In this document: piece by piece, positions 15,997 to 25,049 of the stretch | How positions within the stretch are numbered: the first letter of the stretch is position 1 | How the letters are laid out: each line of letters starts with the position of its first letter | Origin: Burkholderiales bacterium | GTDB lineage: Bacteria; Pseudomonadota; Gammaproteobacteria; Burkholderiales; Casimicrobiaceae | DNA length: 44,079 nucleotides | Direction of reading: 5' to 3' | Assembly (NCBI GenBank): GCA_020851255.1 | Contig: JADZDA010000230.1 | Coordinates: 1 to 44,079, forward strand | Notes under the pieces: model-generated | What the model was told of the DNA's origin: nothing | Database searches by the model: none | The model's input: the letters and a program-made list of their open reading frames with translations, nothing else | Position numbers and translations under genes: made by a program

Positions 15997-18253
15997 GTGA
16001 CCAGACTATCCGGCGTGGGCACATCCGACCGAGAGGGGCTCGAGACGGCGACCGCCGCGTTGCGGCGGTCGCTCGATTCTCACCTCGACGATCCACTGAT
16101 GGTGATTCGCGGCCGGAGCCTGATCTTCGGCGCCTGGGCCCAGATCCGCCTCGTCCGGATGCAGGCGCGCCTCGACTGCGCGCACGGCCGGGACACCGCG
16201 GGATTCGTCACCGGCCATCGCGGCTCGCCACTCGGTGGCGTCGACTTCGCGATGGGGAATGCGATGCGGCCGCTCGATGCCCGGCGCGTGCGCTTCATGC
16301 CGGCGATCAACGAGGAGCCGCCGAGGCCGCCGCGCTCGGAAGCCAGCGCGTCGTATCCGATGCCGAGCGCGAGGTCGAAGGCGTCTTCGCGCTCCGGTAC
16401 GGCTAGGGTCCGGGCCTCGATCGCGCCGGCGACATGCAGCGGCACGGCAACGCGTATGGCGTGTCCCGTCACGGAGGTGTGCTCGTGATCGCGGGCGACG
16501 ATCACGGCTGCGTGTCCTCGGGTATGCGGTTCCAGAGCGACCTCGCGATACGGGTCTGGTGCATGCCGGTGCTCCATCCGGCCAACATCGCAGAGCTCAT
16601 CGCGTTCGGCAATTGCGGCTGGGCGCGGTTCCGCTGCTCGGAGCCGGGATCGGCATGAAGGCGATCCCGGAGACCGTCGAGGCCACGGCCATCGCCACCG
16701 CGGATTTCGACGCCCTGCGCACCGAGTTCACGGTCCTGCCCGACTTCGTCGCGCCCGAGGGTGGACTGCACTGCCGGATGCAGGATCTCCCGGGCCTCGC
16801 GATCGAGGAACGCCCGGACGCCAAAGTCGATGCGGTGCGGGCGTTCGCCCTCGCCGATCCCATCGACCGGATCGTCGCCGACGTATCCAGCGCGAAGTTC
16901 GGCATCGTCACCTGCGGCAAGGCGCACGTCGACGTACTCGAGGCGCTGCGCTGGCTCGAGTTGCCGCTCGACACGCGCGCTGCAGCGGACGTGCGCCTCT
17001 GCAAGGTCGGGCAGGTCTTCCCGATCGGACCACAGAGGATGCATGCGTTGGCGCGCGGCCTCGACGAGGTGCTGGTCGTCGAGGAGAAGGCGCCGGTGGT
17101 GGAGAACCAGATCCGCGCGCAGCTCTACAACCTGGACCCGGGCGCGCGTCCGCTCGTGCTGGGCCGGGAGGATGCCGACAGCGACTGGCTGCTGCCGGCC
17201 ACCGGCGAGTTCCGCCCCCCGCGCGTCATGCCGGTGCTCGCCCGATGGCTGGCGTGGCACGCGCCGGGCCTAGACCGGCGCGGGAGCGTACCGGTGTTCG
17301 GCGCCGCGCCGGTGCCCCACTTCACCGGATTCGGTCAGGAAGGCGGAACCGCCATCGTCTTCGCCCGGATGGCCGGGCGCCCGGCGCTCCTCCACCAGAC
17401 GCGCAGCGACACGCAGCAGGCCGGCGCGATGATCGCCTTCGATCGGGTCGTGGACGCCTCGGTGGCGGCGCTGCAGACCCTCACGCGCGGTCGCACGCGC
17501 GTCGCGGCGAAGCTGCACGAGAATCCGACCGCCGCCCGCCCGGACGCGCTGCAGGTGATGCCTGGCGCCGATGCGTCGGGGCGCGATGATCCGTATGTCG
17601 ACGCCAACATCGACCGGGAACGGCGGCGCCCGACCATCTACCAGGACGGGGAGTACGAGCAACGCGGTCTCGACCTCGTTGCCTCGGTGAGGGACGCCGA
17701 GCGTGTGGTCGTCGGACCGGACGCGCCGCTCGAGCCGACGCGACAGGTGGCGCTCAACACCGCGAAGCTGCTCGCGTGGGAGGACGAGTACGAAGTCGAG
17801 CGAGCGTATCCCGGCGGCAGTCTCGATCGCGCGCTGCACACCGCATTCGCGGGCGACTTCGTCGTGCGGTACTGCTTCGCGCCGAAGTACCTCGTCCGGC
17901 CGCGCGCCGACGGCAGGCCGGCCCGCAAGCTCGTGTTCGGACGCTGGCGGCGTCCGGGGCTTCGGCTGCCGGGCACGGCGCGGCGTCTTCGAGGCGCGCC
18001 GCCCAACTCCTTCGGCCGGTCCGCCGCCCGTCGAACGGAGTGCGTGCCCGCAGCCGGGTACGCCGCCGCGGTCTCGCGGTCGCGGCATCCTCTCGGCGCG
18101 AGGACGCATGCCGCGGCGGTCCGCCGGAAAGCCCTGCCCGGCGACGCGCGTGGCTTCGGGAGCGTGAAACGCGCCGCGGCGGAGCGGATGCGGGCGCGGG
18201 TGCGGGAACAGGCGGAGCGGCTGCTGACAGCTGCGCCGGAGGCGCACCGGTGA
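15997..18253 (+). pseudogene. Indolepyruvate:ferredoxin oxidoreductase, decayed
   Basis: Remnant of the single-chain enzyme that converts indolepyruvate or other aryl/branched 2-oxo acids to acyl-CoA using TPP and iron-sulfur clusters (normally about 1,150 residues). The N-terminal GFVTGHRGSPLGG and RFMPAINEE are clear. The frame then shifts near 16313 (continuing as LGSQRVVSDAEREVEGVFALRYG), hits TAG at 16404-16406 where YGKGPG is expected, resumes as GGVLVIAGDDHG, and shifts again near 16630 into GIGMKAIPETVEAT. From 16655 the frame stays open to 18253. The whole TPP-binding region (CSGCPHN block) is missing: VPHF near 17320 runs directly into the gamma-domain motif TGFGQEGG. The C-terminus (EDEYEVERAY, RGFGSVK) is preserved. 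It cannot be catalytic. Confidence 0.88.
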
Positions 18254-19095
18254 ACGTGCGCCAGCGCTCGTCGGAGATCCCCGATCTGCGCGTCCTGCGC
18301 GTCGTCGATCTGTTGCTGCACGAGCAGCACGATTCGCAGCGCAGCGCTCCGCTGGCCCAGCGGATCGAGTCCGACGGCGTGCTGAAGAACCCGCCGATCG
18401 TGGCGCCAGTCGATGGCGGACCGCCGTTCGTCGTGCTCGACGGCGCGAACCGGGTGACGGCGGCGTCGGCGCTGGGGCTCGTGCATATCGCCGCGCAGGT
18501 CGTCGACTACGACGACCCGGCCCTGGCGCTGGACACCTGGCACCACCTGGTTTGCGGATTCCCCCGCGACCGGTTCGATGCGCTGGTGGAGGAGCGCGTC
18601 GGCGCGCGCCTCGAGCCGACCGATGTCATGCGCGCGCGTGCGCTCGTGGCCCGGCGCGAAGCGCTGGCCTTCGTCGTCCACCCAGACGGCCGAGCGTATG
18701 CGGTCGTTGCGGCCGGCGATCTGCACGAGCGCACGGCGCGACTGAACGCGCTGGTCGACATCTACCGGTCCCGCGGCCGGATCTGCCGCGTTCGCACCGA
18801 CCACATCGACGATCTCCTGTCCTGGCACGACGACGTCACCGTTCTGGTCGTGTTCCCGCGCTACGAGCCGGCGGAGATCGTCGACCTCGCCCGCGTCGGC
18901 GCCAGGCTGCCGGCGGGCATCACGCGCCACCTGATTCCGCACCGGGCGCTGCGCGTCAATTTTCCCGTGTCCATCCTGCGCGACGATCGATCGGCGCAGT
19001 CGAAGAACGACTGGCTGAAGGACTGGGTGAAGACGAAGCTCCAGGCGAAGGAAGTGCGGGCCTACCAGGAATCGACGGTGCTGTTCGATGAATGA
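18250..19095 (+). CDS. ParB-fold protein, SerK/SbnI-like serine kinase candidate
   Basis: A 281-residue protein with a ParB/sulfiredoxin-like N-terminal fold. It has LLLHEQHDSQR (H24, E25), RIESDGVLKNPPIVAP, and VVLDGANRVTAASALG (D64-R68), then a conserved VVDYDD and a C-terminal domain ending in YQESTVLFDE. The Glu and DGxxR spacing resembles the free L-serine kinases SerK and SbnI, which make O-phospho-L-serine with ATP or ADP; the match is by eye and moderate. There is no helix-turn-helix of partition ParB. The start is GTG 18250, overlapping the stop of the oxidoreductase remnant, so translation may depend on read-through of that dead gene. Unlike its upstream neighbour it has no lesions. 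Confidence 0.65.
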   Translation: MNVRQRSSEIPDLRVLRVVDLLLHEQHDSQRSAPLAQRIESDGVLKNPPIVAPVDGGPPFVVLDGANRVTAASALGLVHIAAQVVDYDDPALALDTWHHLVCGFPRDRFDALVEERVGARLEPTDVMRARALVARREALAFVVHPDGRAYAVVAAGDLHERTARLNALVDIYRSRGRICRVRTDHIDDLLSWHDDVTVLVVFPRYEPAEIVDLARVGARLPAGITRHLIPHRALRVNFPVSILRDDRSAQSKNDWLKDWVKTKLQAKEVRAYQESTVLFDE

Positions 19096-19533
19096 AGCCG
19101 TGCCCTCGGGCGTGGGCGGACCGCGCCGCGGCCGGCGGCGAACGCGGCCGTCGCCGGCCCTGGGCAACGACCCGGCGTGCCTGCGTTGTTCGTGCAGGCG
19201 CGCAATGCGCGCTGTCCCGCCGGTCGTCGAGGGCGGTGCCGGCGCTCGCCACAGGCCGGTGCCTCTGCGCTTGATGTCCATCAACGCGGTGAGGGAATCC
19301 GGTGCCTATAACGGGCGATCGCGAACGGCAGGACGGACAGCGACCGGGCTCATGCGGGTATCGCGACCGGCCCGCGTTCGTCGGCACGCCTACACGCGGT
19401 CGCGGACCGGAGGCGGAGCGTCCCGACGGCAGGCGCAACACGTATTCCCGCTTCTCGCGCGGTCCCGATCCTGCCCGCGTGCGGCAACGATTGCGGTTGC
19501 GCGATGCGCGCCACGAACGAGGGGGACGGTCCG
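19096..19533 (+). other. Intergenic region, 438 bp
   Basis: No convincing gene. A 154-codon open frame (19088-19552) is Arg/Pro/Ser-rich without family similarity and runs into the next gene; it is rejected as chance in GC-rich DNA. A stem-loop at 19130-19159 (GGCCGGCG arms, one mismatch further along) may end the upstream transcript. No clear promoter was found for the gene at 19534. Confidence 0.6.
19130..19159 (+). terminator. Stem-loop after the ParB-fold gene
   Basis: Arms GGCCGGCGGCG and CGTCGCCGGCC pair over 11 bases with one G-T position and a short loop of about 8 bases. It starts 35 bases after the stop at 19095. No T-tract is present. Confidence 0.45.
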
Positions 19534-20502
19534 ATGGCTAGACTCGGCCTGAGGGCAATCGCGGGAGCGCTGCTGGCGGCCGCCGTCGTGGCCTGCCAGG
19601 CCCCGGCCGATCCCGTGGACGCACTGGCCGCGCAGGCAGGGCCGGTGCGGCGTTCCGACCAGTTCCAGGCCGTGGCGGGAAACGGTACGTCGCTGGTCGT
19701 CGTGGGCGCGTTCGGCGCCGTCCTTTCCTCGAGCGACAACGGCAAGACCTGGACACGCGAAGAGCTCCCCGGCAAGCCTCCGCTCATCGCCGTATCCGCC
19801 TGCCCGGACGGCTCGTACGTCGCGCTGGATTTCTATCGCAAGGTATGGCTCGGCGACCGCGCCGCGAGGCAGTGGCAGGCGAAGGAGTTGAAGACTCGGG
19901 CCAATCCGCTCGCCCTCGCCTGCGATCCACGGGGCCGGATCTGGATCGTGGGCAGCAACAGCACGATCCTCGCGAGCCGCGACCGCGGCGCGACCTGGCG
20001 GGAGACTTCGCTGGGCGAGGACGCGATGCTCACGACGATCCAGTTCCTCGATGGCGAGCACGCGGTGATCAGTGGAGAGTTCGGGCTCTTCCTGACCACG
20101 GTCGACGGCGGCGCCCATTGGGTCCCGGGGCCCCGGATCTCCGACGACTTCTACCCGTATGCCGCACTGTTCTCGGACCCGAACACCGGCACGGTGAGCG
20201 GGCTGGGCGGTGTCATCGTTCACACGGTCGACGGCGGCAGGAGCTGGACCCGGGAGCCGAACCGGACCGGGGCTCCGATGTACGGCGTCGTGGATCACGG
20301 TGGCGAAACCTGGGCGCTGGGCGTGAACGGGCTGGTGCTCAAACGCGCGCAGCGGGAGTGGATGCCCACCGCGCAGGGTCTGCCGGCGCCGTGGCTCCGC
20401 GCCGGACGCTCGCTCGGCCCGACGGCGATGCTGGTTGCGGGCGGGGCGGGGACCCTGCAAATCGTTTCCACCGCACCCATCGCGTCCGGCGCCGGGAACT
20501 GA
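19534..20502 (+). CDS. YCF48-like beta-propeller lipoprotein
   Basis: A 322-residue exported protein. The signal peptide ends in a lipobox (AVVAC, Cys about 20), so it is probably lipid-anchored. Five blade repeats of the photosystem II assembly factor YCF48/BNR type follow, each with an Asp-box-like turn: SSSDNGKTWTREE, ASRDRGATWRET, TTVDGGAHWVPG, HTVDGGRSWTREP and a last degenerate VLKRAQREWMPT. The start at 19534 was preferred over ATG 19504 because GAGGGGG lies before it and the signal peptide then begins correctly. It comes 9 bases before the RND gene, so the two are coupled. A scaffold or assembly role for the transporter is inferred from position and is usual for this cassette. Confidence 0.82.
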   Translation: MARLGLRAIAGALLAAAVVACQAPADPVDALAAQAGPVRRSDQFQAVAGNGTSLVVVGAFGAVLSSSDNGKTWTREELPGKPPLIAVSACPDGSYVALDFYRKVWLGDRAARQWQAKELKTRANPLALACDPRGRIWIVGSNSTILASRDRGATWRETSLGEDAMLTTIQFLDGEHAVISGEFGLFLTTVDGGAHWVPGPRISDDFYPYAALFSDPNTGTVSGLGGVIVHTVDGGRSWTREPNRTGAPMYGVVDHGGETWALGVNGLVLKRAQREWMPTAQGLPAPWLRAGRSLGPTAMLVAGGAGTLQIVSTAPIASGAGN

Positions 20503-20511
20503 GGCTCGCCG

Positions 20512-22890
20512 ATGAGACACCGGGTCTCCCACGCGCTGCATCGAATCGAAGAGCAGGTGTTTCGCTCGCCGCGAATCATCCTCGGCGCGATCCTGATCGT
20601 CACCGCGTTTTTCGCCTGGCAGATCCCCGCGCTCAAGATGCACTCGGAGTTCGACGACCTGTTGCCGCAGCAGCACCCGTTCATCAAGCTGCACAGCGAG
20701 ATCCGCGACAGTTTCGGGGGGGCGAGCCAGATCGCCGTAGCGGTCGAGGTCGACGAGGGCACCATCTTCACCAACGGGACGCTGGCGCTGATCCACCGGG
20801 TCACCGCAGCGGTCGACAGCCTGCCGGGGGTCAACCACAACCTGGTGTCGAGCCTCACGCATCGTGCCGCGCGCAAGATCTGGCTCTCCGAGACCGGGGA
20901 GCTCAACTCCCAGCCTTACTACGATCCGGGTCGCGGATCGCTCTCCGCCGGGGAGCTGACGCAACTGCAGAACGACGTTCGCGCGAACCCCCGCGTCTAC
21001 GGACTCATGGTCTCGCCGGACATGAAAGCGGCGCTGATCAAGGCGCAGTTCAACGAAAGCGAGAGTCTCGACTACGTCCGGGCGTTCGACGAGCTGCAGA
21101 AGCTCCGCGGCAGCGAGGCGACGACGGGCGTGCGGATCTACGCCACCGGGCAGCCGGTGCTGATCGGCTGGGTCTACACCTACCTGCCGCAGATCCTGCA
21201 GATCTTCCTGTACACGCTGCTGCTGATGGTGGCGCTCCTGATCGCCTACTTCCGGCGACTGTACGGCGTGCTGCTTCCGCTGCTCGGCATCGTCCTGTCG
21301 TCCCTCTGGGGACTCGGCTTCGTCTCGCTGCTCCGGTTCAACGTCGACCCGCTGACGCTGGTGATTCCTTTCCTGATCGCCGCGCGCGCGATGTCCCACA
21401 GCATCCAGCTGGTCGAGCGCTACTATGGCGAACTCGCCGCGGTCGGAGATTCGACGGTTGCGGCGCGGAACGCGTTCGACGATCTCTTCCGTCCCGGTTC
21501 GCTCGCGGTGATCGTGGACACCGTGGGCATCCTGGTGCTCGCACTGGGGGCCGCACCGATCAACACCAAGCTCGGCTACTACGCCGCGTTCTGGGCGTTC
21601 TCGGTCCTGTTCACGGTGCTGCTGGTCGTCCCGCTGCTGCTGTTCGTCCTGCCGCGACCCCGAAAGACCGCCTACCGCTACGGCAGTGTGCGCAACGGGT
21701 TGACCGCGTTGTTCGGCGTGATCGCCCGGCCTTCGGGCGCGATCGGCGTGCTCGTCGTCGCGCTGGGACTGATCGCCGTCGGCGCGACCTTCGGCGCCAG
21801 GGTGCAGGTCGGCGAGGCCGAACCGGGCAGCCCGCTGCTCTTTCCTGCGCACGACTACAACGTCTCCTCCAAGGCCATCAACACCCGCTTCCCCGGCTCC
21901 GAAGAGCTCTACATCGTGGCGCGCACCGCCGACAAGGGCGGGCTCAAGCGCCCCGAGGTGTTGCATGCGCTCGAGGATTTCCAGAACCACATGCTGCACG
22001 ACCCGGCGCTCGGCGGGGCCAAGGGGCTGCCGGGACTGGTGCGCGCCGTCAACAGCCTGACCCACAACACCGATCCGCGCTGGAGCCAGATCCCGGACAC
22101 GGCAGCGGAAGTCGGCGGGCTGATGTTCGCGTACATGGCCGCGAGCCCGATTCCCGGCGCACTGAAGGAGTTCCTGAACCCCGAGGAGACCGAGGCCAAC
22201 CTGGTGTTCTTCTACAAGGACCACCAGGCCGGCACGATCGACCGGGCGATCCGGCTCGCGCGGCAAGGGGCCGCTGCGGCGAGCGGCCGCGCGAAGGACC
22301 TCGACATCCTGCTCGCGGGAGGCGTGGTCGGCGTGAACGCGGCGATCAACGAAGCGGTGCGCGAGGACAACAAGCTCATCGTTCCGCTCGTGCTGGTGCT
22401 CTCGTTCGTGCTCGTGACCGTCTTCTACGGGTCGCTGCACGCCGGGTGGCTGATGGTGCTGCCCATGCTCTTCGCCACCGTGCTCACCTACGCCTACATG
22501 GGCGTCAAGGGGATCGGCATCAACGTCAACACCGTGCCGGTGATCGCCGTCGGCATCGGCGTGGGCATCGACTACGCCATCTACCTGATGAACCGCATCC
22601 GCGAGGAAATGGCGAACCTGGGTGACCTGCATCGGGCGGTGACTCGCGCCATGGCGACCACCGGTTTCGCGGTGACTTTCACGGCGGCCACGCTGATCGC
22701 CGGGGTGGCGATGTGGGTGGTGCTCTCCGATCTGCGGTTCCAGTCGGACTCGGCGCTGCTCCTGACCGTGATGCTGGTCCTCAACGCCGTGGCCGCCATG
22801 TTCCTGGTGCCGGCGTGGGTCATCGTGATCAAGCCGGCGTTCATCACACGGGCACGACTGGACGAGGACGGCGTGGTTCAGGTCGATTAG
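20512..22890 (+). CDS. RND/MMPL-family transporter
   Basis: A 792-residue inner-membrane protein in the two-fold RND layout: TM1 at about 21-40, a periplasmic domain (45-220), TM2-6 (223-380), TM7 (about 409-428), a second periplasmic domain and TM8-12 (622-780). It belongs to the predicted exporter branch (COG1033/MMPL) that moves lipids or other hydrophobic compounds. The C-terminal half has the proton-relay type motif GIGVGIDYAIYLMNR. The matching position in the N-terminal half reads PFLIAARAMSHSIQL, with no Asp-Tyr pair, as is common in this branch. No membrane-fusion protein or TolC gene is adjacent. Instead DUF1302 and DUF1329 genes follow, probably supplying the outer-membrane and periplasmic parts. 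Confidence 0.88.
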   Translation: MRHRVSHALHRIEEQVFRSPRIILGAILIVTAFFAWQIPALKMHSEFDDLLPQQHPFIKLHSEIRDSFGGASQIAVAVEVDEGTIFTNGTLALIHRVTAAVDSLPGVNHNLVSSLTHRAARKIWLSETGELNSQPYYDPGRGSLSAGELTQLQNDVRANPRVYGLMVSPDMKAALIKAQFNESESLDYVRAFDELQKLRGSEATTGVRIYATGQPVLIGWVYTYLPQILQIFLYTLLLMVALLIAYFRRLYGVLLPLLGIVLSSLWGLGFVSLLRFNVDPLTLVIPFLIAARAMSHSIQLVERYYGELAAVGDSTVAARNAFDDLFRPGSLAVIVDTVGILVLALGAAPINTKLGYYAAFWAFSVLFTVLLVVPLLLFVLPRPRKTAYRYGSVRNGLTALFGVIARPSGAIGVLVVALGLIAVGATFGARVQVGEAEPGSPLLFPAHDYNVSSKAINTRFPGSEELYIVARTADKGGLKRPEVLHALEDFQNHMLHDPALGGAKGLPGLVRAVNSLTHNTDPRWSQIPDTAAEVGGLMFAYMAASPIPGALKEFLNPEETEANLVFFYKDHQAGTIDRAIRLARQGAAAASGRAKDLDILLAGGVVGVNAAINEAVREDNKLIVPLVLVLSFVLVTVFYGSLHAGWLMVLPMLFATVLTYAYMGVKGIGINVNTVPVIAVGIGVGIDYAIYLMNRIREEMANLGDLHRAVTRAMATTGFAVTFTAATLIAGVAMWVVLSDLRFQSDSALLLTVMLVLNAVAAMFLVPAWVIVIKPAFITRARLDEDGVVQVD

Positions 22891-22906
22891 GCATCACGGC
22901 ATCACG
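22891..22906 (+). repeat. Tandem octamer GCATCACG
   Basis: Two exact copies of GCATCACG lie directly after the RND stop codon, followed by a degenerate third (GCGTCGTG) that forms the left edge of the neighbouring hairpin. It may be a simple slippage product. Confidence 0.7.
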
Positions 22907-22907
22907 G

Positions 22908-22941
22908 CGTCGTGGCCGCGTCACGCGGCGAGGCCACGACG
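22908..22941 (+). terminator. Stem-loop between RND and DUF1302 genes
   Basis: A perfect 10-bp inverted repeat (CGTCGTGGCC / GGCCACGACG) with a 14-base loop stands in the 147-base gap between two same-strand genes of the cassette. There is no T-run. It may partly terminate transcription or protect the upstream mRNA, giving different amounts of the inner-membrane and outer-membrane components. Confidence 0.5.
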
Positions 22942-23037
22942 TGGAACGGCGCGTTGCGGCGGCGATACCGTGCGCGCTGGCGTTCGGGGCCAAGGCAGGC
23001 CGGGGGAAGTTCCACCATCGACGAGGGGAGCGCGCTC

Positions 23038-25029
23038 ATGGCAGATTCCAGGAACCAAGGAACACCGACGCCGACACCGGCGCGTTTCGCACACATGTTG
23101 CTGCTCGGGTCGCTGGCCGTGCTCGGGCCGTTCCCGGCGGTCGCGACGGCGGCCGAACCGGCCGGCGCCAATCCGTGGGTGGTCGACGTCTTCTACGAGA
23201 ACGACATCCACAGCAGGCGGGACGTCGGGCTCGCGAAGTTCCGCAACACGCTGCAGATGGAGGCCGCCAGGAAGCTGGGGGCCACAGGCCCGTTCTCCGA
23301 CCTCGGGTTCAACGTGAAGCTGCGGGGAACGTTCGATGCCGTGCACCGGATCAAGGACCACCGGTTCGGCAACCAGGCCGGCGGATCGGTTTCGCTGGAG
23401 AACGGCGTCCCGGGGCAGGACTACAGCGCGCTGTTCGGGGCGCCTCCCGGGACGCTCCTGGGCACCGGGCCGGTTCCGCACGGAGAGGCGCCGATCGCGC
23501 TGTTCAACAGCGGTGACGTGCTGCTCAACAATCCGAACGAGGGCATGGTCGTCCTGGGGAGCCAACTGCACGAAACCGACGGAGGCGTCGCCTTCGGCGT
23601 GCCGGTGCGTCCCTGCGACACCGACTCGCGCGGCTGCCTCAAGGACTACATGGACGCCAGCCGGCAGGAGCTGGAGTCGCCGGAGTTCAATCACCGCCTC
23701 GACGTCCTTCGCGAAGCCTACTTCGCGGGGACCCTCCCTTTGTCCGATGGCAAGAGCCTGTTCCTCAAGATCGGCAAGCAGCAGGTGGTCTGGGGCCGCA
23801 CCGACCTGTTCCGCGTCCTCGACGTGATCAATCCGATCGATTACTCGCGCAACAACATCTACGACGAGATGCAGGACATACGGATCCCGATGTGGATCGC
23901 GCAGTTCGAGTACCGGATGGGGGCGAGCGAGAGCTTTCAGGACCGCAACTTCCAGGTCGTGTGGAACTTCGACAAGTTCCGCCCCCACACCCTCGTGCAA
24001 TGCGGCTCGCCCAACGTGATCCTCGACGCGGGATGCTTCTTCCGCGGCATGAAGAACCTGTGGGACAACGGAGGCACGGTCGCCAACTTCGCGGGCGCCG
24101 GCGCGATCAACGGGACGCCGGGCCTCGCCACGACGTTCGGCCCCAACCAGATCGGCATCCGCGAAGTGAACCTTCCCGGGTGGTCGCTCGACAACACCCA
24201 GCTCGGGCTCAAGTTCGAAGGCGTGACCAAGGACGCCCTGAGCTTCTCGGTCAACTTCCTCACCTACCGCTCGCAGCTTCCCAGCCTTCGCGGCGGCATC
24301 ACCTCGGTGCACCCGTTCACCGGCGCGACCGGCACGTTTCCCTACCTGATCGCTTTCGACCTCGATTTCCCCCGGGTGAACCTGCTCGGCGGATCGCTCG
24401 ACATCCAGGCCGACTCGATCGGGTCGGTGATTCGCATGGAGGCCGCGATCACCAAGGGCGAGGAGTTCCCGAGCACGATGCAACCGCGCCTGTTCAAGCA
24501 ATCGAAGGTGGTGAGGTACGTGATCGGGCTGGACCGCCCGACGTTCATCCCGCTGCTCAACAAGGACCGCACGTTCCTGATCTCGGGCCAGATCTTCGGC
24601 CAGCACCTGCTGGACCACGAGCAGGCCGACGGACCGCTGGGCAGGGTCGGGATGCCCGACTGGAAAGACAACTGGATCGGGACGCTGCTGGTCAAGGGCT
24701 GGTACCAGAACGACCGGCTGAGCCCGCAGTTGCTCATGGCGTACGACGTCCGTGCGCGGGCCGGCGCCGTGGCGCCCTCCCTGGAATGGCTCGTGTCCGA
24801 CAATCTCAAGCTGACCTTCGGGGCCAACATCAAGGCCGGGACTGGTGCGCGCAAGTTCGACGACGACCGCACCGCCAACCCGTTCCCGGGATTCACCGGA
24901 CCGCCCGGACAGGCCACGATGTCCGCGGGCCTCGGCGGCTACGAGCCGCTCGGGCGGTTCCGCTCGGGTCCGATCGGCATGGCCATCAACGAGGATTTCG
25001 TGCAGTTCGCGTTGCGCTACAAGTTCTGA
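23038..25029 (+). CDS. DUF1302 outer-membrane protein
   Basis: A 663-residue exported protein of the DUF1302 family. The signal peptide runs to about residue 40 (LLLGSLAVLGPFPAVATAAE). The mature part is Gly/aromatic-rich with beta-strand periodicity (FYENDIHSRRDVGLAKFRNT, KIGKQQVVWGRTDLFRVLD) and ends in ALRYKF, a barrel-assembly signal. VVWGRTDLFRVLDVINPIDY is the family's most recognisable block. The start was chosen at ATG 23038 with GAGGGGAG upstream. DUF1302 and DUF1329 genes are almost always side by side. Their role is not settled; a pore for hydrophobic substrates, exported or imported with the RND protein, is the working idea. Confidence 0.87.
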   Translation: MADSRNQGTPTPTPARFAHMLLLGSLAVLGPFPAVATAAEPAGANPWVVDVFYENDIHSRRDVGLAKFRNTLQMEAARKLGATGPFSDLGFNVKLRGTFDAVHRIKDHRFGNQAGGSVSLENGVPGQDYSALFGAPPGTLLGTGPVPHGEAPIALFNSGDVLLNNPNEGMVVLGSQLHETDGGVAFGVPVRPCDTDSRGCLKDYMDASRQELESPEFNHRLDVLREAYFAGTLPLSDGKSLFLKIGKQQVVWGRTDLFRVLDVINPIDYSRNNIYDEMQDIRIPMWIAQFEYRMGASESFQDRNFQVVWNFDKFRPHTLVQCGSPNVILDAGCFFRGMKNLWDNGGTVANFAGAGAINGTPGLATTFGPNQIGIREVNLPGWSLDNTQLGLKFEGVTKDALSFSVNFLTYRSQLPSLRGGITSVHPFTGATGTFPYLIAFDLDFPRVNLLGGSLDIQADSIGSVIRMEAAITKGEEFPSTMQPRLFKQSKVVRYVIGLDRPTFIPLLNKDRTFLISGQIFGQHLLDHEQADGPLGRVGMPDWKDNWIGTLLVKGWYQNDRLSPQLLMAYDVRARAGAVAPSLEWLVSDNLKLTFGANIKAGTGARKFDDDRTANPFPGFTGPPGQATMSAGLGGYEPLGRFRSGPIGMAINEDFVQFALRYKF

Positions 25030-25049
25030 CGACCACGGGAGAGTTCACG

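Noticed and set aside
19088-19552. 154-codon frame starting at the end of the ParB-fold gene
   Set aside because: The ATG overlaps the stop in a plausible coupling arrangement, but the product is low-complexity Arg/Pro/Ser and runs past the well-supported start at 19534.
19390-22632. 1,080-codon open frame on the minus strand
   Set aside because: It lies antisense to the propeller and RND genes, which have clear family motifs. Long antisense frames are expected in GC-rich coding DNA, and its product is Arg/His/Asp-rich without any family pattern.
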